Assembly (NCBI GenBank): GCA_010645155.1
Contig: CM021323.1
Coordinates: 3,050,740-3,114,739 of the forward strand
Source: Tigriopus japonicus
Lineage: Eukaryota; Arthropoda; Copepoda; Harpacticoida; Harpacticidae
Reading direction: 5' to 3'
DNA: 64,000 nucleotides
The notes under the pieces were generated by a model. It was not told the DNA's origin, ran no database searches, and saw only the letters and a list, made by a program, of their open reading frames with translations. Positions 36,978-50,349 of this stretch are shown here, piece after piece. Every line of letters starts with the position of its first letter. The stretch's first letter is position 1. The translations under genes were made by a program, and so were the position numbers.

Positions 36978-37265
36978 GTCATTGGCGGCCGGTTTCATCC
37001 CATTTTCTGCAAGAATAATGATCGAGCGCGACGCAGACGGACGATTAAGAGCTAGTGAAAATTTCCGTGATATTTCCGATCCATTGTCTCGTTGAATTAG
37101 GCAATTACTCTCTACTTTTGATGAGGTTGAATACAAGCACATAATCCAACAAAAACTTTTTATGAGGGGTGTAAAAATAATGAAATGAAATATGTTTCGC
37201 ATCCTATTCACAAAAAATCAGAAGTTACGTAGAACCGGTTTTGACAGGAGTTACAGCACAATTAT

Positions 37266-37271
37266 TTTATT
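37266..37271 (-). terminator. Poly(A) signal of CUB-like gene 2
   Basis: TTTATT on the plus strand (AATAAA for the gene) lies about 85 nt past the stop codon of gene 2. Confidence 0.6.
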
Positions 37272-37355
37272 GAAAATTCATACATCTTAATGGTCAATTT
37301 TTGTTTGTAGTTATGTCAAGAATACAGAAAAAAAACTAGTCTTGGAAGCCAAGGG

Positions 37356-40300
37356 TTAGCAATCTTGAAGAGCATAGTTCAAGTGAAATCCGATGATTCC
37401 GCTTGGGAAGCCACTTTGTTCGTTCAAGTCTTCAGTTGCCATTGTTGCCACCTCATCTGCATCTGTTTTGAAGTTCACTCGAAATGGACGTTGTTGGGCT
37501 GCAATAAGTGATGTGAACTAAATATATCGGTGAAGCAATTTCACCCAAGTGTAGACGAAACAAAAGGGTGGTAAAGACTGAATTTCAATCAGATATTGTT
37601 TCTAGTGATGGACCGAAAGCGCTTTCGGCCGAAATTACGGCCGAAATTTCGGTTTCGGTTTCGGTTATGCCTACCGAAACCGAAAGCAGACAAGCACTAT
37701 GTAAAATGGAGTTTGACAACAAAATCAAAAAAAAAATTGGTCCAAAAACCTCTGAAATTTAAGTTTTCCGATTTTTCAAAATTTGCGACTACCCAACATC
37801 GAACACATGAGCATTCTAATTTTTAAGGCAGATTTTGCATTTGAACAATTTTGTAATCAGCTGCTTTCGGTTTCGGTTTCGGTTTCGGTTAAGCCCTCTT
37901 TCGGCCGAAACTTTCGGTTTCGGTTATGAGCCCTTGTGGTCCATCACTAATTGTTACTCATTTAACATTTGTCGTCTTGAGTACGCAAAAGTATATTATT
38001 TTAACCAACACATATTACCTTCTAGTAAAGTAACAAAATGTAATTGTCATTAGATATTGTTATGCCTTTATTTCTTGATAAGGTTCAACAAACCTCTCCA
38101 CTGAACACTTGGTTCTCTCTCATTTTGGCTACCCTCTTGTTTCTCTGCACTTTGGCCTAGCTGACTCGCACAGATAGGAGGAATAATGGGCTAGATTGCA
38201 CTAAATATTGAATTGTTCACAACGTCTTATAGAGAAGACAACGTTATGTACGTATTTCCAAACATCTGTCATTAAAGCAATTTTACTTCTTAGAAAATTG
38301 CCATCGTTCAACTGAGATAGATTTTATTGGGCACAATGGAGGACTTTTAGGTACTCAAATTGACAAAAATGAATTTACTTTTGTATATTTTAACTTATAA
38401 GGTTGTCATGAATCATACATCATATTGTTTATTTCATATACTTTACATATTGAAAAATGAGTTAAGGAAATGAGCAAAGAAAGGAGAATTTCTCATCGTC
38501 ATGGAAAACCAATGCCGGCACAAAAACTTGAAACCGGAATTGTTGAACCTTAACAAGAGAAACCCCAAACAAAGTAGATCAGATATTTTGTTGGAAGTAA
38601 ATTGTGCCAAACGGAATGAATTCATATTTTGGTTCATTATTTTTGGAAAAAATGGCGTCACAATTAAGGATGTAATTGAAAATTTGCGTTTAGTTATTTT
38701 TGATGCCTCAACAATAATTCACACATGAAGGTACAATCTATGATGGAAACAATCCAATCTCCAATCATACTCACGATAGGTTGCCTATCTAGGTCTGCCA
38801 AATGCCAATTAGCCTTCAGGGTCTATCATTTGTCTCTTGAATGCTATCGAGAGGTGGACAGTTCCTCAAATCGGCACTAGGACGTTACCTGGTTTTAGTG
38901 TTTCCTGTTTTTGAAGTGGTGGCTTCCCTTCAGCGCCTTTTGCGTTCAAAGTTTTGGAGGGACTGGAAGAGCTTTGATCATGGTAGTTTTTGCAATGATT
39001 GTGGCGCAGCCTGAGCAGCCTAAAAAGCTCAAAAATCGTGCCAGTCTTTTACACGTCTCTATAAGGAAAAAGGCTTTCTTCTGAAGGTGAATGTTAATGG
39101 CACCCCTTGCTTTCTTTGTCTTTGGATCAGGGGCGCTATGTAGTGGAAGGAACTTGCTTCTTGATTTTGCAAGAAGGTGTATTGTGTCAGGGGTGATGGC
39201 AAACCTAAAGCTATTAGCCTCGCGTGAGAAAGATTGAAAGATTGTTTTTTCCCATCAGTAGTACAATGGCAAATATTTGGACATCTAAACCCTTACTACA
39301 AATTGATTCCGTATTGTCTGTTCCTCCAACACTGGTAATGGCATCCGATAAACTGAAGAACCTGCCACAGATGCGATTATGAATGATAATCCCAATCACT
39401 CCCACATTGAACATAGTTTGGCCAGCAATGGCAGAATCTCTTTCGGCGCCAGGAATCTAAAAAAAATGGAATAAAGAATATTAATCATGGTCTTTGCTTC
39501 TGTGCCTGTATAAAAGATGCAAAGGTGACAAAACGGAATAGGCACCCTGACTCGAGAGTTGTGTCGTAGTTGTACTTAGAACCTAAATATTATAATATAA
39601 TAATGTGTGGACAGATTGGCACAATCAAATATCTAGTACCCCACAGTAGTTAATCTCTAGAATGTTTCGGATTAGTTTAAGAATTAATGTAAATTCAAAA
39701 AGTGATAAATCATTGTAAACAGCTGGTGTCACAATAATGTTCGGTGTTTTTTCATGCAGAGCTCTGCCTCACTTTTAACGACTGTAAAAAGCAGTTTATT
39801 ACTGTTTTTCATAAAATGCAGAACCTTTTTGTTTTTTTCATGAAATTCATGAAGGTATGTGAACACCGGAGCTAACAGCTCCGAACATCTGACGAGGAAT
39901 TGAGCAATAATCCCATCGGGTCCAGGCGATATAATGCGTCTTTCTCAGCAAGGGAGAGGTCATTCAATCCATCACTTACAAAGCACAGGTCGTGGTTCGC
40001 AGTACTTCAACCTGCCTGGAAAACTCAGTCTTGAATTGATCTCCCAATATACTGGCAATGATGAGCGAGTCAAGAGTTTCATCGTCGTTTTGTTTGAAGG
40101 GACCTACTCTAGGAACAGCTTTCCTTTTCGAGGTGGCGTATGAATAAAACGCTTTAGGGTTGGTTTTTACTTCATTAATGAGTCTGTTCTCGTTTGCCAT
40201 TTGTTCATTGTGAATTGATGATTTGATTTGTTCATCAACATCCTTTAATTTTCGAGCGATGGCCTGAAGGAGCCAGGGATTCGTAATTGTCTTAAAGCAA

Positions 40301-43300
40301 TATCTCAATTAACATTTCTTTTTAAACATTTTTTTCGTATATTTGGGTACAACAATTTGAGCCTTGTGTGGTCGCTTTTCCGGTATGTTGTTGTTCAGAT
40401 GGGCTTCTTCAATTTCTTTGTCATTCGCTTAATAGCTTTGTCAACAATGGATGGATGCAAGGTTCATCTTCATTGGAAATTAGTTCCTAATGGGCGTCAG
40501 TAAAAATAAACCTCTCTAATCGGAACTTTTTTTCTTTCTTTTTGCAAACTTCGGTTAAATTTTTGATAAATGTTCGTAAGGATTTGATGAGGTAATGATC
40601 CGAAAGGTTGCAAGGAGAAACATTCACGTGGTTTATCAGTTCATGGTCATTTCACATGCAAGGACTTGGTCCAAAACATTATTTTCTCTAGTAGGTACTC
40701 CTATGTGCTGGCTGAGGCTATTTCTAAGAAAGAAATCTTCGAAAGCGTCAAAGAAAGTCGAGCTTGAACTAGGAATAGGATTATGGGAGTATTAGAGGAG
40801 TTTCACATGGAACATGGCGGAGTTGGTTGCTGGGGGAGTTTATTGTGGTGGACATTAGTGCTTGGAGAGTTTCCCGTGCTGGAGGTCAAGTGTGCGAAAC
40901 CAACTGCTTGGGGAGATCATTGTTGGGTTAATAAATGACACGTTGCTCTTAAGATAAAATGCAAACTATATTATCAAAATAATACGGAACCTGAATTGGT
41001 AATTTGATTTGGGTTATTTTTTTTCTTTTCCGAGCAAATGTTGGCATCAAATATTGAAGAGTCAGGATAATTTATGTTTTGACGATTGAATTCACTTAAA
41101 ACAAGGAGCAATATGACTCATTTTACCTGAAGATAATCTCGAGTGCACCCTGTGTCTTGAGTTCCTTTGACAGCGCCAGCAGCTGGACTAACCGAAAGTC
41201 CAAATGACCCTTGGTCAATGGCAGCGCCTGTGCCACCAATAACAGGTTGAAAACAGATGGCGCATTTGCCTGGCTCTTGGCGAAAGCAGATCGTGTAGCA
41301 CTGATTAGACAAATGAGTCACTGCAACGGCAAAAGAAATGCATAATATTACTTAAATTGTTAACATGACAACAAACATCTGTAATAACAAATGTGGGCAC
41401 AAAAACGTTGTAGTCGTTTTTAAGGAAAATCCGGTTTATCATGGTTTGATGGCTTGCAAATCGATCCCCTGGATCCCATGTATCTCATTACAAACTAGTT
41501 AAAAGATATGTGGTAGTGAAGCGCAAAAAAATTGTCAAACTGGAACTTCCGAACATAAATCTTTGACCTGCAACAAGCACAACGTATCAAAATCAAGCGA
41601 TTAAGGGTAGTGATGGGTTTCAAGTTGGGAGTGTTGACACGTTGTAACTGCTATTAAAAAAGGCGGGTTGTAATTCTGAGTGGTGTCAAAACCAATCCAA
41701 TGACTAAGACATCAACGAGACAAATGGCTGCATTGCGCACACTTTCTTTGGATTAAGACAATCGAGTAATGATTGACTATCTTCAGGGCATTTCAAACAA
41801 CCTACGCTTTAAACATTTTCCGTGACGAACCCGCAAATAAAAGACAATTGTACGCTTCAATTATAATGTCGCAAATTATTTTGGACTTTGAATTAATGTG
41901 TCTCCAATTGTTATGTCCACCAATTAATATGTCGTCAATTATTCTGTGCCAATTATTTTGTCTCAAATTATTTTGGGCCCAGTTAAAATGTCGCATTACC
42001 GAAATTTTTGAACAGAGACCTAAACAAGGACCAAAATGGGAGCAGCACTCGAACTAAATCGAGTTCGAGTTCCATTGGTGGCTACAAAAATGAATTTCGA
42101 GCTGGCAATGCTGCCATATTTTACCAGGAGATTAGGTATCTTGCCTTTTGAGAAGTTTAGCAGTAGTAATCTTTTTGACCCTTAAGGACCAAAATGGCAA
42201 AAGCGTGGCAAAACACGACCTCGAAATCCATCATTAATTCAGGGAGGCCATTATTTAAGCTTAGATATAGGCCAGAGCTCAGATTGTCATGCGCTATCTT
42301 TCCAACTTTAACTGTATGTCGATTTGTGTAATTGTAATTTTCAGCTTGGGCTCAAAAAGTCTCGTTCTTACCTTCGTGATCCTCATAGATAGTTGAAGCT
42401 GTTGGTGTGGTTTCTAGCTATCTCTTAAACCTGAGGCACAGTATTAGAATTTATTTTCAGTTTTATAGCACTTCGGAACTCGCTCAAAATTGCCATTCAA
42501 TTGCTGCGAATCTCAACGTCTTTGGTAGTGATGAGTGCCTTTGAAACTTTGACAATGTTAGCCTGTTTTCTCCAAAGCTAGACTCCATTTTTACATGACT
42601 GCCACCAGATGTCGCACTTCGACACTCTGTCGTGGGTTGTTAACAAAAACACATGATCAAAATCTTCAACAGGATCGATGATTTCAGAAAGCCAAATGGA
42701 CATATTGATGCCAAAAATTCGAAAGTGTCACTCATTGTAAGCTCTCGTGTTTTCCTTCAACATACAACTTGGATTGTGGTTATCAGAAAGGGTTATGTCC
42801 AATAATGAATGGCTTCAATTAAAAGATAGCCGGTGTGCCATCTTGTTCGACCAACTTCAAGACTGAAGATCAGAACCGTCATACCAGGTCAAATTTTCCT
42901 TTATAAAGAGAATTGGATCAAATTCAAGCACCAAAACTTCTCCTCAGCCTTTTTGTGGATTCCAGTTCCCATTCAACCTGTTTTGTGCGATGATGACCGC
43001 ACAAGGCTCAATTTAGATTGAAAACACATCATGCCAAAATCAAGTCCTGTAAATTATGGTAAATTATGTACTTTATAAACCATTATGGATTCAGATGAAG
43101 TAAAGAATAAGAAATGTAGTTTAACCCTACTAATTCCGTCATTTTTAGAAAGATCAGTTGAACTTTCCATGAAACTTGATTCAATAGCATTGTTTGCCTC
43201 ATTGGTGAGAACATTTTGTGGTTTTTGGAGAGGGTGTGGTTCCTAGTGGTGTTTGGTTCCTAACATCTCCCTAACTTAGATTGCAAAGTTCCCAACTAAA

Positions 43301-46300
43301 AAAAGGAAGAAATAGGAAGACTCATTTTAAAGGGAAGTCTTACCAGTTGAGGTGACAGCAGCGGTTGCAACCGGAAAATTATAACTAGAATATCAAAGAA
43401 GACAAAACTTGGATTCGTAACCATTGCAACTCCAGAACTCTCCTCACCTAGAAAAGGTTCCTGTGTTTCCGGTAAAGTATTGGAGACATCCATCTGGTCC
43501 TAAAAATGGGACAATTAAGAAATGACCAACTAGAATGAGAATTTTCAAATTCAAGCACAATGATTGTTCATTTACCTCCATTGTCGTCTCCGCAAGCAAA
43601 ATGAGTGACTAGAATAGAACATAAAAGCGTATGACAAGTGGTTATTTAACCAATGAGTGTGAAGTAAGAACATGATACCCTTAATGTCGAACTGTCGGCT
43701 CATTCCTGTTCCTTCAAAATCGAATGACGCCCTATTACATTGATCTGAAGCATCCACAATCACTAGAAAGATAAAATAATGTACGTTTGAGCCAGTTTTT
43801 ATTATCTTTATTGATTTGCCATCTTCGAAATCAGAAAAAACCTATTCTTTATTGTTGGATCCCAAGGAGAGAGAGTTTCCTTGTGTAAAGTCAAGGAGGT
43901 AAATCGAACCTAGAACCTTTCTCATTAATGTAAACTGCGTTAACCACTTCACCACGGCTTCTACCTAACTGATGACTAGGGCTGTTGAAATCTTGTAAAT
44001 AAGCTTTTTGGGCATTAAACATCCTTTTTTACATGAAGTGCATATCTAAGCCTTTTATGGATGTATTCTGCATTTTTAAGGAAAGAAGTCAAATTTCCCG
44101 CTTAACCCGCTTAAATGTGTCAATAATATGAACTTTGCAAACATCAACTTTTGCCGGATTTTTGAGTAAATTCACAATCACATGCCCAGTTTGGCAACGT
44201 CATCGCCCTTGTCACTTCGTTTAGAGGAAAACCAATATGGAGTAGGTGCAGGCGAGAAGCCGGTGTCGGGATGTCGACCATCGTCAACACCGGCCTTTTG
44301 TGTCAACACCAACATTTCGATTTTTCAATTATACGAAAGTTGTTCTGCTTGAACACTTTCACAACTGGTGTCGATGTCTAGAAAACCACCCCGTAATGCT
44401 AAGTGCAACCTCGCGTGAGCGCTTACTTACCAGATTTCAACAGACCTTTTGATGACTAGAGCCCGGCAAAAAATGTTGGAAAAACGTCCAAAAAATGTCA
44501 TTAAAATGTCAGGAAAAAGAGCAAAAAATTTTGAAATAAAGGGCAAAAAGGGCAAAAATTTTGAAATTTAGAGCAAAAATAGCAAAAAAATGTTAAAAAT
44601 TAGGGCAAAAAAGTCAACAAAATGTGTGAGAAATGGGACTAGATGCGTGGAGGACTTGAGAAGACTACTTAAGACAATGTGACCAGACATCTGAAGGAAA
44701 TAATGCCGTCAAAACTCTAGCTTAAAAAACGGGAGGTTGCGCTTCACATAGCGGGGTGTTTTTATAAGCTAGACGTCAAAACAGTTTATGTTGTAAGTCA
44801 GATAGCACATTCAGACCCTTTGAAAGGCAATAGATATTAAAGTTTGAGTAAATAATGGCAACAGTGCCAACTTAAAACATCCTTTACTCTACACATTAGC
44901 TATTTAGCTCACGTAAAATAATCACGGAAACAAGGGTCACAAAGTTTCTGATGTGAACCTCTTCACAATAACAAAAAGAACTTTAAGGGCACTTTTTTCC
45001 TCTTTCCAAAGATTTTGATTGATTGGCATCATAAAATGTGAAGTTGAACAATGACAATTTTAGCGGGAAATTTTGGCGGGAAATTTCAAGCCTTCATTTG
45101 ATTAATTGGTTCCTCAGAACCGGTTTTGGGATGACATTTTTGAGCAAAAAGTACAAAAAATGTTGAGAAAATGTTGAAATTTTCCAAAAAATGTCAAATA
45201 AAATTAAAATGTTATATTCACGTAAAATTGGCAAAAAAATGTAAAAAATTATTTTTGATGTAAAAAAAAAAAATCCCTAGCCCTACTGATGACGGTTCTA
45301 TGCCAAATATCTCTAAGCATTTTCCGCCTGTTGCTAATTTCGATGACTGGTTTTTCAAATCTGATACATTTCCAATCAGTTATGAGTCCGATTTGCGGCT
45401 TATTTGCCCGATTTCCCATCGATCATTTGTCCAACTTTAGGTGTAACATTTCTCACTTTTTCTTCATATTAGCAGAAGGCAACTTTTCCGTTCATGGGGT
45501 TGGCTTGTTTCTCATTTTACTCGAACCTGAGCTCGCAGTTCTTCATGTGCTGGTAAGATATTTCAGTTTGTGAAAAAGATGAGAATGAGTTGGCTACAAA
45601 ACCACGGAAAGGCAGTGCCAGTAATCATTGGAGTTTTTATTCAGAGGGGCTTTGTCTTAAATGGCTTGGAATACAGTATGTTCCAAATCCAAGATTAAAA
45701 TTGAGAACACTAGGGATGCTTCGAGGGCGATTACTCACGTGGCGGATTAGTTTTTCCAAAGTATTTTCCAGGTATTAATAGAAATCTTTCGCTTTGGGGG
45801 ATGGAATGTGGGCATGAAAATCTACATTTTTCCTCGCCTTCGAGGTAGAGGTATCCCTCAAGAACGTATGTCAAGGTTATCAGATCGACATTCGCATATA
45901 TTTCCAGAAAAAGGACAGTTAATAGCAAAAACACTGGTCTGAAAAATACCTTAAGCTAGTCGTAAATTTAGCCGTTCAGAAATGTGATTTTTTTTTTCCA
46001 AATGAGTGTAGTCAGAAAATGGGGAAAAAACACCTTAGACCAATATGTCTTTGACGGAAAATACCGTAGACCATATACCGTAGATACCGCAGAAAACAGA
46101 CGTACACAGAGTCAAGGAAAAAAGTTAAGTGGCCATTATTAACACGGCACATTATAATACTAATAACACGATTGGCATTATATCACCTGAGTGGTTAAAA
46201 CCTGATTGACCAAATTGTAGATGGTTCACGGGACAAAACTCACAAAATCCAGTGCATGGGAATTTTTGGAACAAACTTCCTTTTTTGCTGTCCCTGAGGT

Positions 46301-48354
46301 ATTTTCACCAAGATGACCTTGTTCAAAGCAACACTTTTGCCACATTACTTTTATTGTTGCTATTGTAATTCATTACCTTGTTTTGTAATGTAGAATAACG
46401 AATTACTTTTGACAAGTCTGCATTTGAACGGGTCAAGTTTTGCAATCAATACATTGCTTAATGAGAGCTTTACAATAATATTAAATGGGGCTCAAAACTC
46501 AAAAAAGTTTAGGACCATCTTTTAAAATTTGTTGCAAAACAACTTACTGTGTTGGCCTGTATTTAAGCCACAAATAACGGGAGAGCCAATGTTTCCTGGA
46601 GAGGTGATGCTGAATGTATCTGTCACACAATCCCCAATAGCACCCCCTGAAATGATCGAAGCACAAATCTTATAGCATTAGGGGATTATTGTTGACATAT
46701 TTTACCCATTACCATTCGTCGTTGGTGCCGCTGCTTGTGCAGTTCCTAATGTTGGTCCAGCAATTGAGAAGCTCTAAAAAGGATGTCATGTTCGAGATTG
46801 CTTTAGTAATAATGTTTTATGCTAAAATTCTCGTGGCTTGTCCGCTTAACTGCTTATTACTTTCCCTTTGCTCCAGCCAATCGGTTAGGAAACTTCAATT
46901 GACAGAGAACCCGATTGGTCGGATCATGATAGGTTACAGCACTTAAACGTTGAAGCGGAGAAGCCTGGAAAATATTAGCTAGGTAGGCATAAATATGGGA
47001 GGTTTCACAAGAAACGGAACATTAACAATATTATGTAACGCGCTATGGAGTGAATTTTCAAAACTGCGTGGGATTTACAAGAACTGTAACAGGAAAAGTT
47101 GAAAAAGACTTTTCCCGTCAATTCAATATTTGGGCAACGACGATTTTTCTCGTGAAGGATCAACTAAACTTTTTCGCTCTTCGGTTCTTTGGTAGTGATT
47201 AAAGTTGTGCATAATAGAAGGGAGAATATTCACATGGATCTTTCGAATTTTCATGCACTGCATTATTTTGTTTCTTACATTTTAGTGAGAAAACATTTCC
47301 GAATTACAGCCATGGTTGACATATTCGTTTCTTATGAATCGGCCGGCAATGGTCTTAAAAACTAATATAGGCAAACATCATCGTAAGATGAGAAAACGTT
47401 CTTACCGCAAAGTCCAGTCGAATGCGACAAATGTTGGAGGCGCTCTTGCAAATAGTGAACGTGCAAGGATCGGCAAAAGGAGTCGATGTTGCTCCTTGAA
47501 TAAGGTAAGTGCAATTTTCCGAGCTTGTACTGCCACAAGTTAGAGTGACTACAATTGAATTACAATCAAGTAAAACTGAAGAATAAAAAGATTGTAAACA
47601 ATGTCTCACATGTGCAACAAACGCCAAAGCCTTGGGCACAACTTCCACTTGAGGATCCGCCTACAATGCAAGGATGACAAAAGTATAACAACGCTTCAAT
47701 GTTCACTTTCAATTTTCCATTGAATCAACCCTACCTCTTGAGATGCATTCGTCGACTTTATTGTAAAGTAAAGAGTTATTATTTGAGAGCTAACACATGT
47801 TGACACTTTTCCAACTTGAAATTTTCGGGTGTTATTGGAACTTTTGAGGGGCCTTTTCAATAAAGAGCTTAGAGTTCGAGGACCCATTCCTAATGTTTGT
47901 TTCAATAATTTGAAATAATAGCCACACTATCACTCCTATCATTTTAGAATTTGCGAAGAGATTATTAAACTCCCATGCTCAAAAAATTGTTTCAAATATG
48001 CTAGCTCTCAAAGTCGCAAAATCCTGCTAACGTGTATAACAAGTTCCAATCCTTGATGAAGATCCAGCACAAGCGCCATTCTAAGGACAAAAGAGATCAA
48101 ACCGGTAACATAATATCATCTATTCTAAATTTAAATTGGCTTCAAATTCTTACTGGGAACGTTATAACCTGGAAAATGGAAAACACTGCAACCAAATGAA
48201 AAAATGAATTATGAAGCCAGCCAGGCTTGTTGTTAAGTGATGTTCGAAGCTTTTACTCACATTTGCCCTCCCTGGTAGAATTAGAAGGCGTTGAAGTGAC
48301 ATTGGCAATGTTCAAGACTAAAGCCAAAGTCAAAGTTTGGAACCAAATACTCAT
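37356..48354 (-). CDS. CUB-like secreted protein, class B (gene 2), complete
   Basis: Fifteen minus-strand exons join without a frame break into about 418 aa: 48261-48354 (ATG), 48154-48185, 48032-48080, 47735-47755, 47610-47660, 47406-47548, 46713-46773, 46548-46646, 43679-43762, 43576-43608, 43448-43499, 43344-43384, 41127-41320, 39297-39456 and 37356-37498 (TAA). It begins with a signal peptide (MSIWFQTLTLALVLNIANV), then GTCYT, DEC, GFGVCC and NCTYLI. A first CUB domain follows (CTFTICKSASNICRIRLDF; VICGLNTGQH; FDIK). The second CUB domain has GCLQYFTGNTG, ICFRQEPGKCAICF, GCTRDYLQIPGAERD, RICGRFF, RPFRVNFKTD and a final GFHLNYALQDC. Two acceptors 24 nt apart are possible for the 47406-47548 exon, both in frame. 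An extracellular binding or adhesion role is inferred; the ligand is unknown. Confidence 0.9.
37603..37949. mobile_element. hAT-type non-autonomous element made of TTTCGG words
   Basis: A 347-bp element from TAGTGATGGACCGAAAGC to GGTCCATCACTA. The flanks are ATTGTTTC (37595-37602) and ATTGTTAC (37950-37957), 7 of 8 matching. Both ends are arrays of ttTCGGtt/CCGAAA words. It lies in the last intron of gene 2. Diverged relatives are at 23684-24067 and about 9225-9500. Confidence 0.85.
39840..40800 (-). mobile_element. Decayed CR1/Jockey-like LINE fragment in gene 2 intron
   Basis: Minus-strand order: an endonuclease C-terminal remnant (SLSQHIGVPTRENNVLDQVL near 40650-40720), the linker (KTNPKAFYSYATSKRK, 40190-40130), then SLAEKDAL and SPGPDG-type sequence near 39900-39960, ending with LAPVFTY near 39850. 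It matches the family at 14995-17480. It lies between the 41127-41320 and 39297-39456 exons in gene orientation. Confidence 0.75.
41840..42010. repeat. aattattttgtc word array
   Basis: Repeated words of the type caaattattttg/caattattatgtc, ending cagttaaaatgtcgcatta. In the opposite orientation the same words occur at 53140-53300 (gacaaaataattgg, gcgtcactttaactgg), and in the same orientation at 55560-55690. It lies in an intron of gene 2; the other copies lie in an intron of gene 3. Confidence 0.6.
43895..43965 (-). repeat. tRNA-like (Ser-type) pseudogene or SINE head
   Basis: Minus-strand reading gives gccgtggtgaagtggttaac (an A-box-like D arm) and, about 30 bases on, aggttcgatttacctcc (a B-box-like T arm). 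The aminoacyl stem does not pair well and the anticodon region is disrupted, so it is not a working tRNA gene. It lies in a gene 2 intron just outside the 43977 element. Confidence 0.5.
43977..45285. mobile_element. hAT-type non-autonomous element with aaaaaatgt words
   Basis: A 1309-bp interval begins TAGGGCTG and ends TAGCCCTA. A perfect 8-bp duplication, CTGATGAC, flanks it (43969-43976 and 45286-45293). Inside, arrays of (g)caaaaaatgtt-type words fill 44460-44640 and 45130-45275. A second possible left end, TAGAGCCCGGCAAAA at 44457, is preceded by TTGATGAC, so nesting or two successive insertions are possible. It lies in a large intron of gene 2. Confidence 0.7.
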
Positions 48355-50349
48355 TGTGGAGAGAAGTGATCTTGGGCTGAACCAATATTGAACTGAAACG
48401 TGAAGAAACAAACTCTTTCGGTGAAAACCGCAAAATGATAATATTGCGGCAAGCGTGCGAATCAAATTAGGCAAGCGTGCTTTGGTTGGAATGAGCGCAT
48501 CCCAGAGAGCAAAGTGGAATTTTTAAATCTATTTTGCGCGCTATTTAACTGTTTACCTTGACATTCTAGTAATTTAATGTAAACCCAATGAAAATTGCTG
48601 TTTTTGGGATAAATTGTTTGTCCACTTTTTAATAATTATCATTTCATTTAAAAGCGTCGTCGTTGAAAAAAAAAGTATGAAATGTTTTTTTTTTTCACAG
48701 AAACTAGAGAAATATTAATCTAAATTCTTAAGAAATTTGGTTAACTTTCCGGACCCCATGGACTTACCCATTCACACATGCTTCACCTTGCCTCCATCGA
48801 TTGCTTCGTCTGCGATCGACGATCTTGATTCGCATGAAGGCGCTCCAAAAACCGTTCAAAGGGTTTTTGCGAAGACGATAACATTTCTCATATGTCGGAT
48901 AACAGAAGCATGAAGAATTCCAAAATTTCGAGAGGCATTTGAATCAGTTGCGATTTAACTCTCCACCAAGTTACAACTACGAATTATGGGCAAGTACAAA
49001 TTTGTCTTTGATAATAAGGATAAGGATATAAGGATCTTCCTCAGTTAGCACTTTCACAAAGCTTAGAATCGCGTTTTCATATAATGACTCTTAGACATTG
49101 GCTTCGGTTTCAAAGAACGGAACGACGAATAAGTCATATCATGAGACTGTACAGGAGAACGTTGATATCTCCAACAGTTCACTTGACATCTGAAGAAGTA
49201 TAAGATTCAAGCTATACTTCTTAGTGATGATTACATCTCGTCTATCAGCATAGTCTAAACATCCAAAAGTCAGAGTAAGAAGTTGTCGGAAATGAAGGCG
49301 AACATTAGAGTAGTATAAGCAGTATAGTAATAGTTTACCACATGGCTCTCCATAGGTAGATTGTTGAGGTAGTTTTGAAGTAAAGTAGAAGCATATCTAG
49401 AAGCATAAAAGAGGCATGAAAGAAGCATAAAAGGCGAAGTAGAAATAACCATGCTCGACTAAGTTTCGCTACATAAGATACGATTGAAAAACGCAGCTTG
49501 TGTGGTAAAATTTGATCGAGCATGGCTATTTCTACTCCATCTCAAATGCTTCTTTTGTGTTTCTTCAATGCTTCTAGAAATGCTTCTACTATACTTCAAA
49601 ACTACCTAAACAACCGACCTCTTATTTCTACTCCATCTCATATGTGTCTTTTGTGTTCCTAGGTATGCTTCTACTATACTTCCAAACTACCTCAACAACC
49701 GACCTAATGTTATCAAACTCACTAAACAGAAAAGAAGAACCTTCACACTCGAATGACTTTTTAAACATGATTGAATTGTATAATACTGTTTCTGAACTGT
49801 ACCCTAAGCTTAAACGTTGTCTGTAAAGTAGAAAATAGGAATCAGTTACAAATGTTTGTGTATTTTTTTCGATTTTAATTACTTGCTCAACTTAATATTA
49901 AAAGGTAAGTACAAACATGACTTAAGTTTTTTACAATTTAACGGTTGTTGGAATGATCTTCTTCAGTTGAATATTTGTTAGGAAAGTGATAATCTGATTT
50001 TAGAGTATGTTTTGCCTTCTTCACTCAAAACTTGTACTTTTCAGGTCCATTCAACTACTCGTCGCTTTTGGTGCTCTTTTTCTCAGTTTGTGTGGTCTTT
50101 TCACATAACGAAACGCTGAAAAGCTCTCGACAGAAAAGTATGATCGATAGCGTTTTCATATTTTTAGCTTCCTCCTTTCCCCCTTCATTTCCTCGACATG
50201 ATTTTTCCAGTCGTGTCTTTACCCTGATGTCCTAAAAAATGGCAAATCATAAACTTAAACTAATATAAATTGCACAGCCGTTGATTTTTTTATTTTTATT
50301 TTGTCTCAATTTTGCTTTTTGGCTGACAAAATTCTGTTCTTGTCTCTAG
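48355..50349. other. Intergenic region between divergent genes 2 and 3
   Basis: Should hold promoters for both genes and the missing first exon of gene 3. No TATA box is obvious next to the gene 2 start. The middle (49355-49704) is filled with a foldback repeat. A candidate signal-like ORF start at 50139 (MIDSVFIFLASSF) has no good donor and is not accepted as the gene 3 start. Confidence 0.5.
49355..49619. mobile_element. Long-TIR foldback MITE (GGTCGGTTGTTGAGG family), copy 1
   Basis: A palindrome of about 265 bp. Arms contain gttgaggtagtttt..agaagcat and its complement atgcttct..aactacct..caaccgacc, around gtagaaataaccatgctcga and its complement. A right-arm-only duplicate follows at about 49626-49704. 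The intact copy is in a gene 3 intron (51860-52143). Confidence 0.8.

Noticed and set aside
43895..43965. Functional tRNA gene
   Set aside because: A- and B-box-like segments are present, but the acceptor stem and anticodon arm do not form well.
50139..50235. First coding exon of gene 3 (MIDSVFIFLASS)
   Set aside because: Hydrophobic start, but no acceptable donor in the right phase and no similarity to the gene 2 first exon.
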